From contig JAFSGC010000005.1 in assembly GCA_017434825.1 (NCBI GenBank), forward strand, positions 1 to 64,000: a DNA stretch of 64,000 nucleotides, given 5' to 3'. How positions within the stretch are numbered: position 1 is the stretch's first letter; each line of letters begins with the position of its first letter. This DNA comes from Bacilli bacterium (GTDB taxonomy: Bacteria; Bacillota_I; Bacilli_A; RF39; UBA660). The notes beneath the pieces are model-generated. The model did no database searches. It was not told the origin of the DNA and was given only the letters and a program-made list of their open reading frames with translations. The position numbers were made by a program, and so were the translations under genes. Of the stretch, positions 26,994 to 35,104 are shown piece by piece.

Positions 26994-28189
26994 TTTTTCT
27001 TCTTCCTTTCATTATGTACTTTATTCAAATTATTTTCAATTAAATTATCTTTTGGAATATAATATATTTGATCTTTTAAACTATCTGGTAAATATTGTTG
27101 TTCAACATAACTATTTAAATAATCATGAGGATATTTATAGTCTTTAGATCCATTTTTTATGTGCTTTGGAATCTTACCAGCTTTTCCCATATTTATATCA
27201 TTCAATGCGCGATGAAGTGCCATATATGCGCTATTACTTTTTGGAGAAAGTGCCATTTCTACTACAATTTCCGCCAAAGGAATTTGCGCCTCAGGTAAGC
27301 CGACACGTTCAGCAGCGTTTATTGCACTATCTAAACGAGGTCCAATCCCAGGGTTTGCAAGACCAATATCTTCATAGGCAATAACACTAAGACGTCTTTC
27401 AATAGAATCCAAATCGCCCGCAATAAGCAATCTAGCTAAATAATGGATTGCCGCATTAACGTCAGATCCTCTAATAGACTTTTGTAATGCGCTTAACATA
27501 TCATAATGCCCATCTTCGCTAGCATCAATATATAGATTTGGTTTACTATTTATCAATTTTATGTGATCAACAGTTATAATTTTATCTTTACTACTATGAT
27601 ATGACATTTCGAGTAAATTAAGCGCTGATCGCATATCTCCGCCAGATAGAGTAGAGATATACTTAATAGCGTCATCATTGATTTGAATATCTTTTAGTCC
27701 TTCCGATGCTCTTTTAAGGCCATCAGCTATATTTTCTGGCGTTAATTCATGAAGTTCAAAAATCGAAACACGACTTCTTATCGCAGGATTTACTTTTATA
27801 TAAGGATTCGATGTAGTTAGTCCAATTAAAATAATTGTTCCATTTTCAATGTGAGGTAATAAAATATCCTGTTTATCCTTGTTCATCCGATGAATTTCAT
27901 CGATTATTAAAATAGCTTCATTATTTAATCTCGCTTCATTTATTGCATTTTCAAAATCACTTTTATTATTTATTACGGCATTCAAAAAGAAACTTTTCTT
28001 ATCAACTTCATTAGCAATAACGCGAGCCAAAGTAGTTTTACCTGTGCCCGGTCTACCGTAAAGAATCATCGAAAAGATTTGTTTATTCTCAATTAAGTTC
28101 CGTAAAACCTTATCTTTGCCTATTAAATGTTCTTGACCTAAAACCTCATCCAAAGTTTTTGGTCTTACTTGATCTGCTAAAATATTCAT
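26990..28189 (-). CDS. rarA: replication-associated recombination protein A
   Basis: 399 residues. AAA+ clamp-loader-like ATPase with Walker A GRPGTGKT (45-52), Walker B LIIDEIHR, sensor LIGLTTSNPY, and the C-terminal tetramerisation domain (YEDIGLANP, IPLAEIVVEMAL, SNSAYMALHRA). It acts at stalled replication forks. It matches Bacillus YrvN, which lies near tcdA and 6S RNA, an order partly kept here. Its product starts MNILADQVRPKTLDEVLGQE. Confidence 0.96.
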   Translation of the reverse strand: MNILADQVRPKTLDEVLGQEHLIGKDKVLRNLIENKQIFSMILYGRPGTGKTTLARVIANEVDKKSFFLNAVINNKSDFENAINEARLNNEAILIIDEIHRMNKDKQDILLPHIENGTIILIGLTTSNPYIKVNPAIRSRVSIFELHELTPENIADGLKRASEGLKDIQINDDAIKYISTLSGGDMRSALNLLEMSYHSSKDKIITVDHIKLINSKPNLYIDASEDGHYDMLSALQKSIRGSDVNAAIHYLARLLIAGDLDSIERRLSVIAYEDIGLANPGIGPRLDSAINAAERVGLPEAQIPLAEIVVEMALSPKSNSAYMALHRALNDINMGKAGKIPKHIKNGSKDYKYPHDYLNSYVEQQYLPDSLKDQIYYIPKDNLIENNLNKVHNERKKKK

Positions 28190-28204
28190 ATAGACCTCGC
28201 CAAT

Positions 28205-28234
28205 ATTATATCACAAGCAAGTACAGATTGTAAA
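28205..28234 (-). promoter_or_regulatory. promoter of rarA-gpsA
   Basis: On the minus strand: TTTACA (28229-28234), 18 bases, TATAAT (28205-28210), with TG one base before the -10. Confidence 0.65.
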
Positions 28235-28249
28235 AATGTATAATCTCAT

Positions 28250-28278
28250 TTGACTTAAAACAAGCATTTTGATACAAT
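28250..28278 (+). promoter_or_regulatory. promoter of the 190-residue hypothetical gene
   Basis: TTGACT (28250-28255), 17 bases, TACAAT (28273-28278). It is divergent from the rarA promoter. Confidence 0.7.
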
Positions 28279-28306
28279 ATCTAAGCACAAATGGCAGGTG
28301 ATATAT

Positions 28307-28879
28307 ATGGCAAACAAAACATTTCAAACAAAAGTTGATTTATATAAAAGTATTATTCAAAAACACTTATTAGCAAATGGTGTTAAATATGTAGCTGGCC
28401 AAAATGAATACTTTTATTTTATTGATGAAATACCATATCGTTTAATAATAAAAGATGAAGTTATTACTATTGAATGTGGACTAACATCAAGTATTGAGCA
28501 CTATGTATTCCCAATTAATCGTGCTGATATTTTATTAGAACACTATGGATTCACAACTCAAACTGGCGAAGTCACAGAAATAACACACACTAAAATTAAA
28601 GAAGAAGGCGAAAGTTTAAACGTTACTGCAGACGCAGTTAAACTATATGCTTCAAACGACAGAGAAGCCTGCGCTAATAAAATCGTATTTTTCAGTAGAG
28701 AATTACTTGGAAACGGTTTATTTGACACCCTAGTAAAAATTCGTAGTATAGATAATAGTATTCCGACAGGTTTTATTCAAGATATTCCCAAAGCCACATC
28801 AACAGCAAGCGCTATTAATGACATAGCAGCTCTAGAATACGAATTAAGACAAGATTTAAGACTAAAACAAACTAGATAG
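28307..28879 (+). CDS. conserved hypothetical cytosolic protein
   Basis: 190 residues. ATG 28307 follows AGGTGA (28295-28300); an in-frame GTG lies inside that site. No signal peptide or membrane helix is seen. The N-terminal half looks alpha/beta with many aromatic residues (QNEYFYFIDEIPYRL), and the end is helical and charged. I do not recognise the family. It is a single-gene unit with its own promoter and terminator. Confidence 0.8.
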   Translation: MANKTFQTKVDLYKSIIQKHLLANGVKYVAGQNEYFYFIDEIPYRLIIKDEVITIECGLTSSIEHYVFPINRADILLEHYGFTTQTGEVTEITHTKIKEEGESLNVTADAVKLYASNDREACANKIVFFSRELLGNGLFDTLVKIRSIDNSIPTGFIQDIPKATSTASAINDIAALEYELRQDLRLKQTR

Positions 28880-28898
28880 CATTTGCTTATCTAGTTTT
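28869..28898 (+). terminator. terminator of the 190-residue hypothetical gene
   Basis: AAACTAGATA (28869-28878) pairs perfectly with TATCTAGTTT (28888-28897), then T-rich sequence. A TATAAT at 28905-28910, probably the xerD -10, follows within a few bases. Confidence 0.8.
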
Positions 28899-28926
28899 AT
28901 TTTTATATAATTAAATAGTGATGAAT

Positions 28927-29802
28927 ATGAAACAATATATAGAGAAATATTTAGATTATTTAAAATACGAAAAAAAACTATCAAATAATACATATCTTTC
29001 ATATTATTACAATTTGAAACAATTTGATATGTATTTTGAAAAAAAAGATTTATTAAAGCTATCAACAGATGAAATTCGAGATTTTTTATATCAAGATAAG
29101 ATTACAGCCAAAACTAGAGCTCACTATTTAACTGTAATTAACTCCTTTTATAATTATTTAATAGATAATAATTATCTTACTATCAATCCAACTCAAACCA
29201 TAAAATTACCGAAATTAGAGAAAAAATTACCAGAATATCTAACAATCGAAGAGGTAGATAGAATTCTTAATATCATTCCAACTAAACCTATTGATTATAG
29301 AAATATTGCAATGTTAGAAACTATATATGCCTCAGGTTTAAGAGTTAGTGAATTAGTAGATTTAAAACTAAGTAACATCGAATTTGATGAATGTATTCTT
29401 AGGATATATGGAAAAGGAAACAAAGAAAGAATAGTTCCAATTAATGATTCAAGTAGAAAAGCTTTAGAACTATATATTAATGATTACCGAGGTTATTTAC
29501 TAAAATCTAAAGATAGCGACTACGTATTTATCAATAATTTTGGAAATAAAATCTCGCGCCAAGGCTTTTTTAAGATACTAAAAAAAGTATGCAATGAAAA
29601 CGGAATTAATAAACACGTTTCACCGCATACTTTAAGACACTCTTTTGCTACTCATTTACTTAACAACGGAGCAGACTTAAGAGTTATACAAGAACTTCTT
29701 GGGCACAGTAATTTGACAACAACTCAAATCTATTCACATCTATCTAATGAAAAGTTAAAAGAAGATTATCAAAATCACCCAAGAAACAAAATGGAAGACT
29801 AA
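28927..29802 (+). CDS. xerD: tyrosine recombinase, XerC/XerD type
   Basis: About 291 residues, the usual Xer size. It has an N-terminal SAM-like core-binding domain (1-90) and a catalytic domain with the full set: R139 (SGLRVSEL), the beta-hairpin Lys (GKGNKER), H234 and R237 (HTLRH), H260 (LLGH) and nucleophile Y269 (TQIYSHL). It probably resolves chromosome dimers at dif. An integrase of a mobile element is less likely because the protein is minimal and no element ends are seen. The start is uncertain: GTG 28918, ATG 28921 and ATG 28927 are all in frame, and 28927 fits best. Confidence 0.9.
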   Translation: MKQYIEKYLDYLKYEKKLSNNTYLSYYYNLKQFDMYFEKKDLLKLSTDEIRDFLYQDKITAKTRAHYLTVINSFYNYLIDNNYLTINPTQTIKLPKLEKKLPEYLTIEEVDRILNIIPTKPIDYRNIAMLETIYASGLRVSELVDLKLSNIEFDECILRIYGKGNKERIVPINDSSRKALELYINDYRGYLLKSKDSDYVFINNFGNKISRQGFFKILKKVCNENGINKHVSPHTLRHSFATHLLNNGADLRVIQELLGHSNLTTTQIYSHLSNEKLKEDYQNHPRNKMED

Positions 29803-29808
29803 GCTATA

Positions 29809-29955
29809 CTATTTTGCTTGGCTTCTTGCATTACTATTTGCACGAGCTTTTGATTGAGCTTGGCATCTAGCAGATGAATTAGCATTTGATCTAGCGTTAC
29901 TTTTAGCGCTATTTTTTGCATTGTTTCTTGCATTAGCATTTGATTTACTATTCAT
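29809..29955 (-). CDS. 48-residue Ala/Asn/Ser/Lys/Arg low-complexity peptide
   Basis: A perfect AGGAGG (29965-29970) stands 9 bases before ATG 29955, so this short frame is very likely translated; a longer in-frame version without such a site is rejected. Almost the whole peptide is built from A, N, S, K and R with a few Q and one Cys. It has about ten basic and no acidic residues. The body reads as tetrads of the form polar-polar-Ala-(Lys/Arg), for example NNAK NSAK SNAR. The family is unknown to me. It could be a nucleic-acid-binding or spore-core-type peptide by composition, but that is inference. It is convergent with xerD and divergent from the Fic gene. Confidence 0.75.
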   Translation of the reverse strand: MNSKSNANARNNAKNSAKSNARSNANSSARCQAQSKARANSNARSQAK

Positions 29956-30017
29956 TATATATAACCTCCTATAAGTATTATGGCAACATTTAAAATAATT
30001 ATCATGGAAATATTTGG

Positions 30018-30046
30018 TTGATAACAAATTAACGTCATGTTATAAT
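30018..30046 (+). promoter_or_regulatory. promoter of the Fic gene
   Basis: TTGATA (30018-30023), 17 bases, TATAAT (30041-30046), with an extended TG. GAGGGG precedes ATG 30071. Confidence 0.75.
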
Positions 30047-30070
30047 AAAACCTCCAAACGAGGGGATTTT

Positions 30071-31201
30071 ATGACAAAATATTTACCATTAGAATTTCAA
30101 GACGGAACAAGACTAAGACTTCGCGAAGAACGATATGCCGAAACTAGAGAACAAATCGAATCTTTTTTAAGTGGTGAACGCCATTTACACACTAAAGCAT
30201 TTGCAAAGGACGTAATGTTTTCTCACGAAATATCTGCAAACAATCAGGTCGAAGGCTACGCAGACGATGCAAGCACCGTAAAAAGAATAATTGCATCAAA
30301 AGCAAGAAAAGGCAACGATCCCCAATCAAGAAGAATTTTAAACTTATACCATGGATATAACTATATTCTAAAAGAAAGAACTATAGATAAAGAAAGTTTA
30401 AGAAAACTATATACTATATTATCGCGTGGATTATTAGAGCCTCAAGACGAAAAAAGAATGGGCGAGTATTATCGTACTGATAAAGTTTATATTCTAACCT
30501 GTGGGCGATTAGATACAGAATTAGATGAAGGCGTACCAGCAGAACGAATCGATGAATTTATGACTGCCTATTTTGAATTTTTAAATAGCCTCGATTTCTC
30601 TGGTTCAATAACTGATGAATATATCAAAAGTCAAATATTACACTTTTATTTTGTATATATCCATCCATATTTCGATGTTAATGGTAGAACATCTAGAACT
30701 GTTGCTATGTGGCATTTGTTAAACCAAAAAGCATACCCATACATTATTTTTAATCGCGGAATAACATTTAAGGGATCAGAATATGACAGAGCAATTGTCG
30801 ATGTGAAAAAATTTAGAGATATATCTTTTTTTATCGATTACATGTTAAAAACAGTACAAACAGAATTAGAAAAAGAATATATTATGCAATGTATTGCCAG
30901 CAGCACTAATGCAAAACTTACTACAAGTGATTGGCAAACTATGTTGTATCTTTTATCAATGAACGGCATAATAACTGTATCCGATTATGCATCAATGTAT
31001 AATAGACTTAACGGTAAAACAAAAACAAAAGAGATTTATGAAAGTATGATTTTACCTCTCATATCAAAAGGAATACTAGACGTTGAAAGAGAAACTCAAA
31101 GCTATATGTATAACGATATGCATAATCAAGTATTAAGATTCAACCCTAAAGTAATGGATTATAATCCTGAAAAAATTAAAAGATTAGTAAAGTATAAATA
31201 A
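30071..31201 (+). CDS. Fic-domain protein, probable AMP-transferase or related
   Basis: 376 residues. ATG 30071 (AGGGG upstream) replaces a longer frame running through the promoter. The Fic motif is HPYFDVNGRTSR at residues 198-209 (H198 catalytic), with Val where HPFxDGNGR usually has Gly. An N-terminal NNQVEG resembles the (S/T)xxxE(G/N) inhibitory helix of class II Fic proteins, with Asn in place of Ser/Thr. The C-terminal 100 residues look like a winged helix. Fic enzymes add AMP or other phosphate-containing groups to target proteins. No antitoxin-like gene is adjacent, in line with self-inhibition. Confidence 0.88.
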   Translation: MTKYLPLEFQDGTRLRLREERYAETREQIESFLSGERHLHTKAFAKDVMFSHEISANNQVEGYADDASTVKRIIASKARKGNDPQSRRILNLYHGYNYILKERTIDKESLRKLYTILSRGLLEPQDEKRMGEYYRTDKVYILTCGRLDTELDEGVPAERIDEFMTAYFEFLNSLDFSGSITDEYIKSQILHFYFVYIHPYFDVNGRTSRTVAMWHLLNQKAYPYIIFNRGITFKGSEYDRAIVDVKKFRDISFFIDYMLKTVQTELEKEYIMQCIASSTNAKLTTSDWQTMLYLLSMNGIITVSDYASMYNRLNGKTKTKEIYESMILPLISKGILDVERETQSYMYNDMHNQVLRFNPKVMDYNPEKIKRLVKYK

Positions 31202-31220
31202 AAGTTACATATTGTTTAAT

Positions 31221-31961
31221 ATGAATATAATTTATGCTCTTCTAATCTCTTTTTTTGCAGGTATATCTACACTTATTGGTGCCTTATTTATCTTTTTACC
31301 CATTAAAAGAGATAACATCAACAGATTTTTGACTTTTTCCTTATCTTTTTCTTTAGCTATTATGATTGGAATCTGTATAAGTGATCTGCTTCCCGAATCA
31401 ATTTTTACAATTACCAACGCATATTCTTATCGTTCAATACCTTTGATTATTAGTTTATTTTTATTAAGTTATCTATTAATTAAATTAATTAATAAGTTTT
31501 TATCCAAATATGAAAGTAATCTCTATAAACTAGGCATTTTATCGATGGTTACACTAATCTTACATAATTTACCCGAAGGAATAATAACCTTTTTAAGTAG
31601 TTATACAAATCTAGGATTAGGAATTAAACTATCAATAGCTATTGCTATGCATAATATTCCTGAAGGCGTTGCCATCGCCGTTCCAATATATTATTCAACA
31701 GGCTCTAAAAAGGAAGCTATCTTAAAAACAACATTATCTGGGTTATCAGAACCAATCGGAGCTTTAATTGCATACATCTTTCTATCAAAATATATTACTT
31801 CCAATATGATAGCTATAATACTTATCATAGTATCTGGATTAATGATAACGTTAGCAATAGAGCAAATGCTTCCTGAAGCATTAAAATACAAGGAAAATAA
31901 ATATATATATTTTGGAATTATCTTAGGAATAATTGTCATCATTATAAATACTTTGTTATAA
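31221..31961 (+). CDS. ZIP-family divalent metal transporter
   Basis: 246 residues with about eight membrane helices. The metal-site motifs HNLPEG (H115) and HNIPEG (H144) in consecutive helices are the ZIP hallmark. ISDLLPES and the final EQMLPEA match ZupT-like members. It imports zinc or other divalent metals across the membrane. ATG 31221 gives the natural N-terminus; the ribosome binding site is weak. It lies 18 bases before the next gene. Confidence 0.92.
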   Translation: MNIIYALLISFFAGISTLIGALFIFLPIKRDNINRFLTFSLSFSLAIMIGICISDLLPESIFTITNAYSYRSIPLIISLFLLSYLLIKLINKFLSKYESNLYKLGILSMVTLILHNLPEGIITFLSSYTNLGLGIKLSIAIAMHNIPEGVAIAVPIYYSTGSKKEAILKTTLSGLSEPIGALIAYIFLSKYITSNMIAIILIIVSGLMITLAIEQMLPEALKYKENKYIYFGIILGIIVIIINTLL

Positions 31962-31979
31962 TAATATAGGTGATTAAAT

Positions 31980-32585
31980 GTGAAAACAGTAGGCGTACTA
32001 ACAAGAATCGATGAACTTAACAACAAAAGTATTCATTATATTCCAAGTGATATATTTTATAAATTAAAAGACAAAGCAAATGTAATTATCATTCCTTTTG
32101 CTATGCAAGATGAATTTAAGGACATTATTTCTCTCGTACAACAATGTGATGGAATTATTCTTCCAGGGGGAGATGATATATATAGCATTGAAACAGAATT
32201 ATGTAAATATTTATATGAAAATGATATTCCAACATTTGGGATATGTTTAGGAATGCAAACAATGGCATGCGCTATTGAAGGAAATCTAGGTTCAGTTGGA
32301 AACTTAAATCATAAAAGCCAAGAAACGTATGTTCATGATGTAACGTTAAAAAAAGATTCTATAATTCACAAAATAATGAATAAAGATGTAATTAATGTTA
32401 ATTCTAGGCATAAAGATTGTGTAGTCTCTACAAAGTTAAACATCAGTGCATATTCTAGCGAGGGAATTATTGAAGCCATAGAAGATCCTAACAAGAAATT
32501 CTTTATAGGAGTTCAATGGCACCCCGAAAACTTAAAAGACGAATATTCAAACAAATTATTCAACTATTTTATAAGTATGCTATAA
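31980..32585 (+). CDS. class-I glutamine amidotransferase-like hydrolase (peptidase C26)
   Basis: 201 residues. The start is GTG 31980, with AGGTGA six bases upstream; the ATG two bases earlier would read straight into TGA. The triad C89 (FGICLGMQ), H181 and E183 (VQWHPE) and LPGGDDI fit gamma-glutamyl hydrolases of the PuuD/C26 group. It probably cleaves a gamma-glutamyl amide. It is a little shorter than PuuD (about 250) because the N-terminal loop region is reduced. It sits between a ZIP transporter and a surface deacetylase, probably as one transcript. Confidence 0.88.
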   Translation: MKTVGVLTRIDELNNKSIHYIPSDIFYKLKDKANVIIIPFAMQDEFKDIISLVQQCDGIILPGGDDIYSIETELCKYLYENDIPTFGICLGMQTMACAIEGNLGSVGNLNHKSQETYVHDVTLKKDSIIHKIMNKDVINVNSRHKDCVVSTKLNISAYSSEGIIEAIEDPNKKFFIGVQWHPENLKDEYSNKLFNYFISML

Positions 32586-32607
32586 TTATTATTTATAAGG
32601 AGTAACA

Positions 32608-33930
32608 ATGAAAAAACTATTATTTTTATTAACTTTTTTTATACCATTTATGGTAAATGCAGAAGAAGACTTAACTAGTAAATGTACAATAAAAATCGGA
32701 GAAAAAGAATATTCAAAAATTACAGATAATAATTATTCTACATATTTAAAATTTACTAAAGACAGTGCTATTACAATATCATGTGAAGAAGAAATTCAAA
32801 ACATCTATGTTATGTATAATGTTAAAAGTACTCAAGGAACAATACAATATGCTGATGTAAACCAAGAAACAGGTACTAATAACTTCTTAAATGAAGTAAT
32901 TAAATTAAAAAATAGCACTAAAAATGCAACGATAACATATAACGAAGATTATTCGATTGCAGAAATATATACCTTTAGCAAAGATCTTCCAAATTGGGTA
33001 CAAGATTGGCAAACATTAGATAAAGCAGATTTAATGTTATTTTCTACGCACTCTGACGACGAGCAATTATTTTTCGCAGGTCTAATGCCTACGTACATAA
33101 ATAAAGGATATAAAATTCAAGTAGTTTATTTTACCAATCATTATAACAATACACTAAGATATCACGAACAGCTAGATGGTTTATGGACTATAGGAATTAA
33201 GTATTATCCAGTTATAAGTACATTTCCTGATGCATATTCAGAGTCACTCGAAGGAGCAACTAAAAATTTAAATGCTGCAGGATATTCCAGAGAAGATGCG
33301 TTAGCTTTCCAAGTGGAACAAATTAGAAAATATAAACCTTATGTAGTAGTAGGTCACGATGAGAAAGGGGAGTATAGCCACGGTCAGCATATGCTAAATA
33401 CTGACATCCTAAAAGAAGCAATCCATAAAGCAGATGATAAAAGTTTCAATACTACCACAGAATTAAACCCTTGGAAGATTAGTAAACTATACTTACATTT
33501 ATACAATGAAAACAAAATAGTTTTAGATTACGATATTCCTTTAGAAAACTATGAAGGGAAGACTGCTTATGAAGTATCAAAAGAAGGCTATTCAAAACAC
33601 TATTCCCAACAATATACATGGTTCACAGACTGGTTAAACGGGCCTAATAATTCCTATACATCAGCTACCCAAATAAAAACATATAATCCTGCTCATTATG
33701 GATTATATTATAGTAGTGTAGGGGAAGACGTTAATAAAGATGACATATTTGAAAATGTTAAATTTCCAATAACTGAAATACTATTTAATAATAAAACAGA
33801 TAATGCAAAAATAAAATTTTTAAATACATATAACGGCTTAAGTACAAATCAAAAATTAATGTATATTGGAATAACTATTATATTAATAAGTTCAATCGGA
33901 TTTATAATAATACATAATAAAAAGAAATAA
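32608..33930 (+). CDS. membrane-anchored extracellular PIG-L-type deacetylase
   Basis: 440 residues. A signal peptide (1-18, ending VNA) and a C-terminal membrane helix with a Lys tail (about 414-440) place the enzyme outside the cell. The PIG-L/LmbE core starts at about 140: HSDDE at 148-152 (usual HPDDE) and SHGQH at 257-261 supply the metal ligands. The family removes acetyl groups from GlcNAc-type sugars. A likely target is cell-wall or capsule glycan. The N-terminal 110 residues form an extra beta-rich domain. Few LmbE proteins are secreted and anchored in this way. Confidence 0.85.
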   Translation: MKKLLFLLTFFIPFMVNAEEDLTSKCTIKIGEKEYSKITDNNYSTYLKFTKDSAITISCEEEIQNIYVMYNVKSTQGTIQYADVNQETGTNNFLNEVIKLKNSTKNATITYNEDYSIAEIYTFSKDLPNWVQDWQTLDKADLMLFSTHSDDEQLFFAGLMPTYINKGYKIQVVYFTNHYNNTLRYHEQLDGLWTIGIKYYPVISTFPDAYSESLEGATKNLNAAGYSREDALAFQVEQIRKYKPYVVVGHDEKGEYSHGQHMLNTDILKEAIHKADDKSFNTTTELNPWKISKLYLHLYNENKIVLDYDIPLENYEGKTAYEVSKEGYSKHYSQQYTWFTDWLNGPNNSYTSATQIKTYNPAHYGLYYSSVGEDVNKDDIFENVKFPITEILFNNKTDNAKIKFLNTYNGLSTNQKLMYIGITIILISSIGFIIIHNKKK

Positions 33931-33960
33931 GATAGTATAAATAATTATATTATCTTTTTT
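33929..33960 (+). terminator. terminator of the ZIP/C26/PIG-L transcript
   Basis: AAGATAGTATAA (33929-33940) pairs with TTATATTATCTT (33945-33956), a 12-bp stem with one G-U, then T6. Confidence 0.8.
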
Positions 33961-34280
33961 AAAAGAAACTAAAGTTAACATAATATATATTATGCGAAGC
34001 TACAATTTGAGTTAAAATATCAGATATTTAAGTTAGTTTTATATCTATTAATATGATTATATCATAAATCATTATTCAAACGCTTAGATAAAATAAAAGT
34101 TTACAAAATAAAAATCTAAAACAAATTAAGTTTTAGATTATTAAAAAAACATATTTAAATATAAGATATGCGCACACGCTTTATAACCTTATTATATATA
34201 TTTATAAGGTTATATATATTATCCTATTATATATAAAATAAGGATATATATGCTCAAGAACAATTAATTTGGTAGGGGAC
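33961..34280. other. 320-bp convergent intergenic region rich in inverted repeats
   Basis: No gene is seen. It holds a perfect 16-bp palindrome CATAATATATATTATG (33979-33994), a terminator-like hairpin for the minus strand (34113-34139), and two consecutive AT-rich inverted repeats: ATAACCTTAT/ATAAGGTTAT (34183-34192/34204-34213) and TATCCTATT/AATAAGGATA (34220-34228/34237-34246). This is a gap between two convergent transcripts, so some hairpins may simply stop transcription. Confidence 0.6.
34113..34139 (-). terminator. probable terminator of the regulator/membrane-protein operon
   Basis: AATCTAAAAC pairs with GTTTTAGATT around AAATTAA. On the minus strand the stem is followed by TTTTTATTTT. 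Confidence 0.6.
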
Positions 34281-35102
34281 TTAATCAGTCACAGGGGAGG
34301 ATGAAATCCAGTAGTAATTCCCCTCTTTATTTTTTTCAAAAACATGAACATACTTTTGACCGTAGTCAATAACGAAGTCTACATCATATTTCTTTGTATC
34401 CTTCAGTTGATTAGTACATTCTGTATTTTCTATACTACCATTAGTATTCATGTAACATTTTCCACTGTTTAGTGATATAAAATTATCATACAGATATATC
34501 TTGTGATTTTTCTTTTTAACTTTTGTAACTACGCGATATACAGTAGGGGCCCACCCCATTTGTAACGTTTGAATTTCAGAAGCACCACAAACATACCTAC
34601 CCTCTTCTTCGTCAAAGAAGCAATTTTGAATTCCGTTGATAGAAAAATCTGCATTTTCTTCAATATCCTTACCAAACATTGTGTAGTAGGCTTTATCTAA
34701 ATCTTCTGCAGAGAAGGTAAAAACAGTACACACTTCCCCTTCCTCATCAGTTCTAAACATTTTGTCTTTTGTAAATTTACACAATTTTTTCTTTTTTTCT
34801 TTAGTAAGCGTATCTGAAGAAATCTTATTCTTGTCAATTAGTTTATATGCTAAGCATAACTTCGTAGTGTTATCCATAGTATCTTGAGATACATCATCAT
34901 AAAAAACCATACCGCCACAGTAGTCTAAGTTGCTATCTCCCAAATACGAATACAAAGCCTTTGATTCTTCACTCTCAGGATCAATAGTGGTTAACTTTGA
35001 TATAACTAGCCATATAAGCAAAGAAAGTAATAAAATACTAAATCCTACTGTTAATACAAAATACCAAGGAACTCTTTTAAAAGAATTCTTTTTCTTAGTC
35101 AT
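34281..35102 (-). CDS. single-pass membrane protein, unknown function
   Basis: 273 residues. A basic N-terminus and one transmembrane helix (about 13-35) precede an extracellular domain with about nine Cys and many charged residues; a Lys-rich KEKKKKLCKF stretch lies near residue 107. I do not recognise it. It starts 2 bases after the stop of the HTH regulator gene upstream, so the two are co-expressed, and its level probably follows that regulator's autoregulation. Confidence 0.85.
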   Translation of the reverse strand: MTKKKNSFKRVPWYFVLTVGFSILLLSLLIWLVISKLTTIDPESEESKALYSYLGDSNLDYCGGMVFYDDVSQDTMDNTTKLCLAYKLIDKNKISSDTLTKEKKKKLCKFTKDKMFRTDEEGEVCTVFTFSAEDLDKAYYTMFGKDIEENADFSINGIQNCFFDEEEGRYVCGASEIQTLQMGWAPTVYRVVTKVKKKNHKIYLYDNFISLNSGKCYMNTNGSIENTECTNQLKDTKKYDVDFVIDYGQKYVHVFEKNKEGNYYWISSSPVTD

Positions 35103-35104
35103 AA

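Noticed and set aside
26016..28189. Plus-strand open frames opposite gpsA and rarA
   Set aside because: They are shadows of two clearly conserved minus-strand genes and lack ribosome binding sites.
28927..29802. Integrase marking a genomic island
   Set aside because: The protein has minimal Xer architecture, and no tRNA-adjacent repeats, excisionase or phage genes flank it.
29956..30027. Longer 72-residue version of the Ala/Asn/Lys peptide
   Set aside because: Its extra 24 residues run across the perfect AGGAGG and lack their own ribosome binding site.
34183..34246. CRISPR array or insertion-sequence ends
   Set aside because: The inverted repeats differ from each other, there are no regular spacers, and no transposase gene is near. 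No CRISPR array was seen anywhere in the window.
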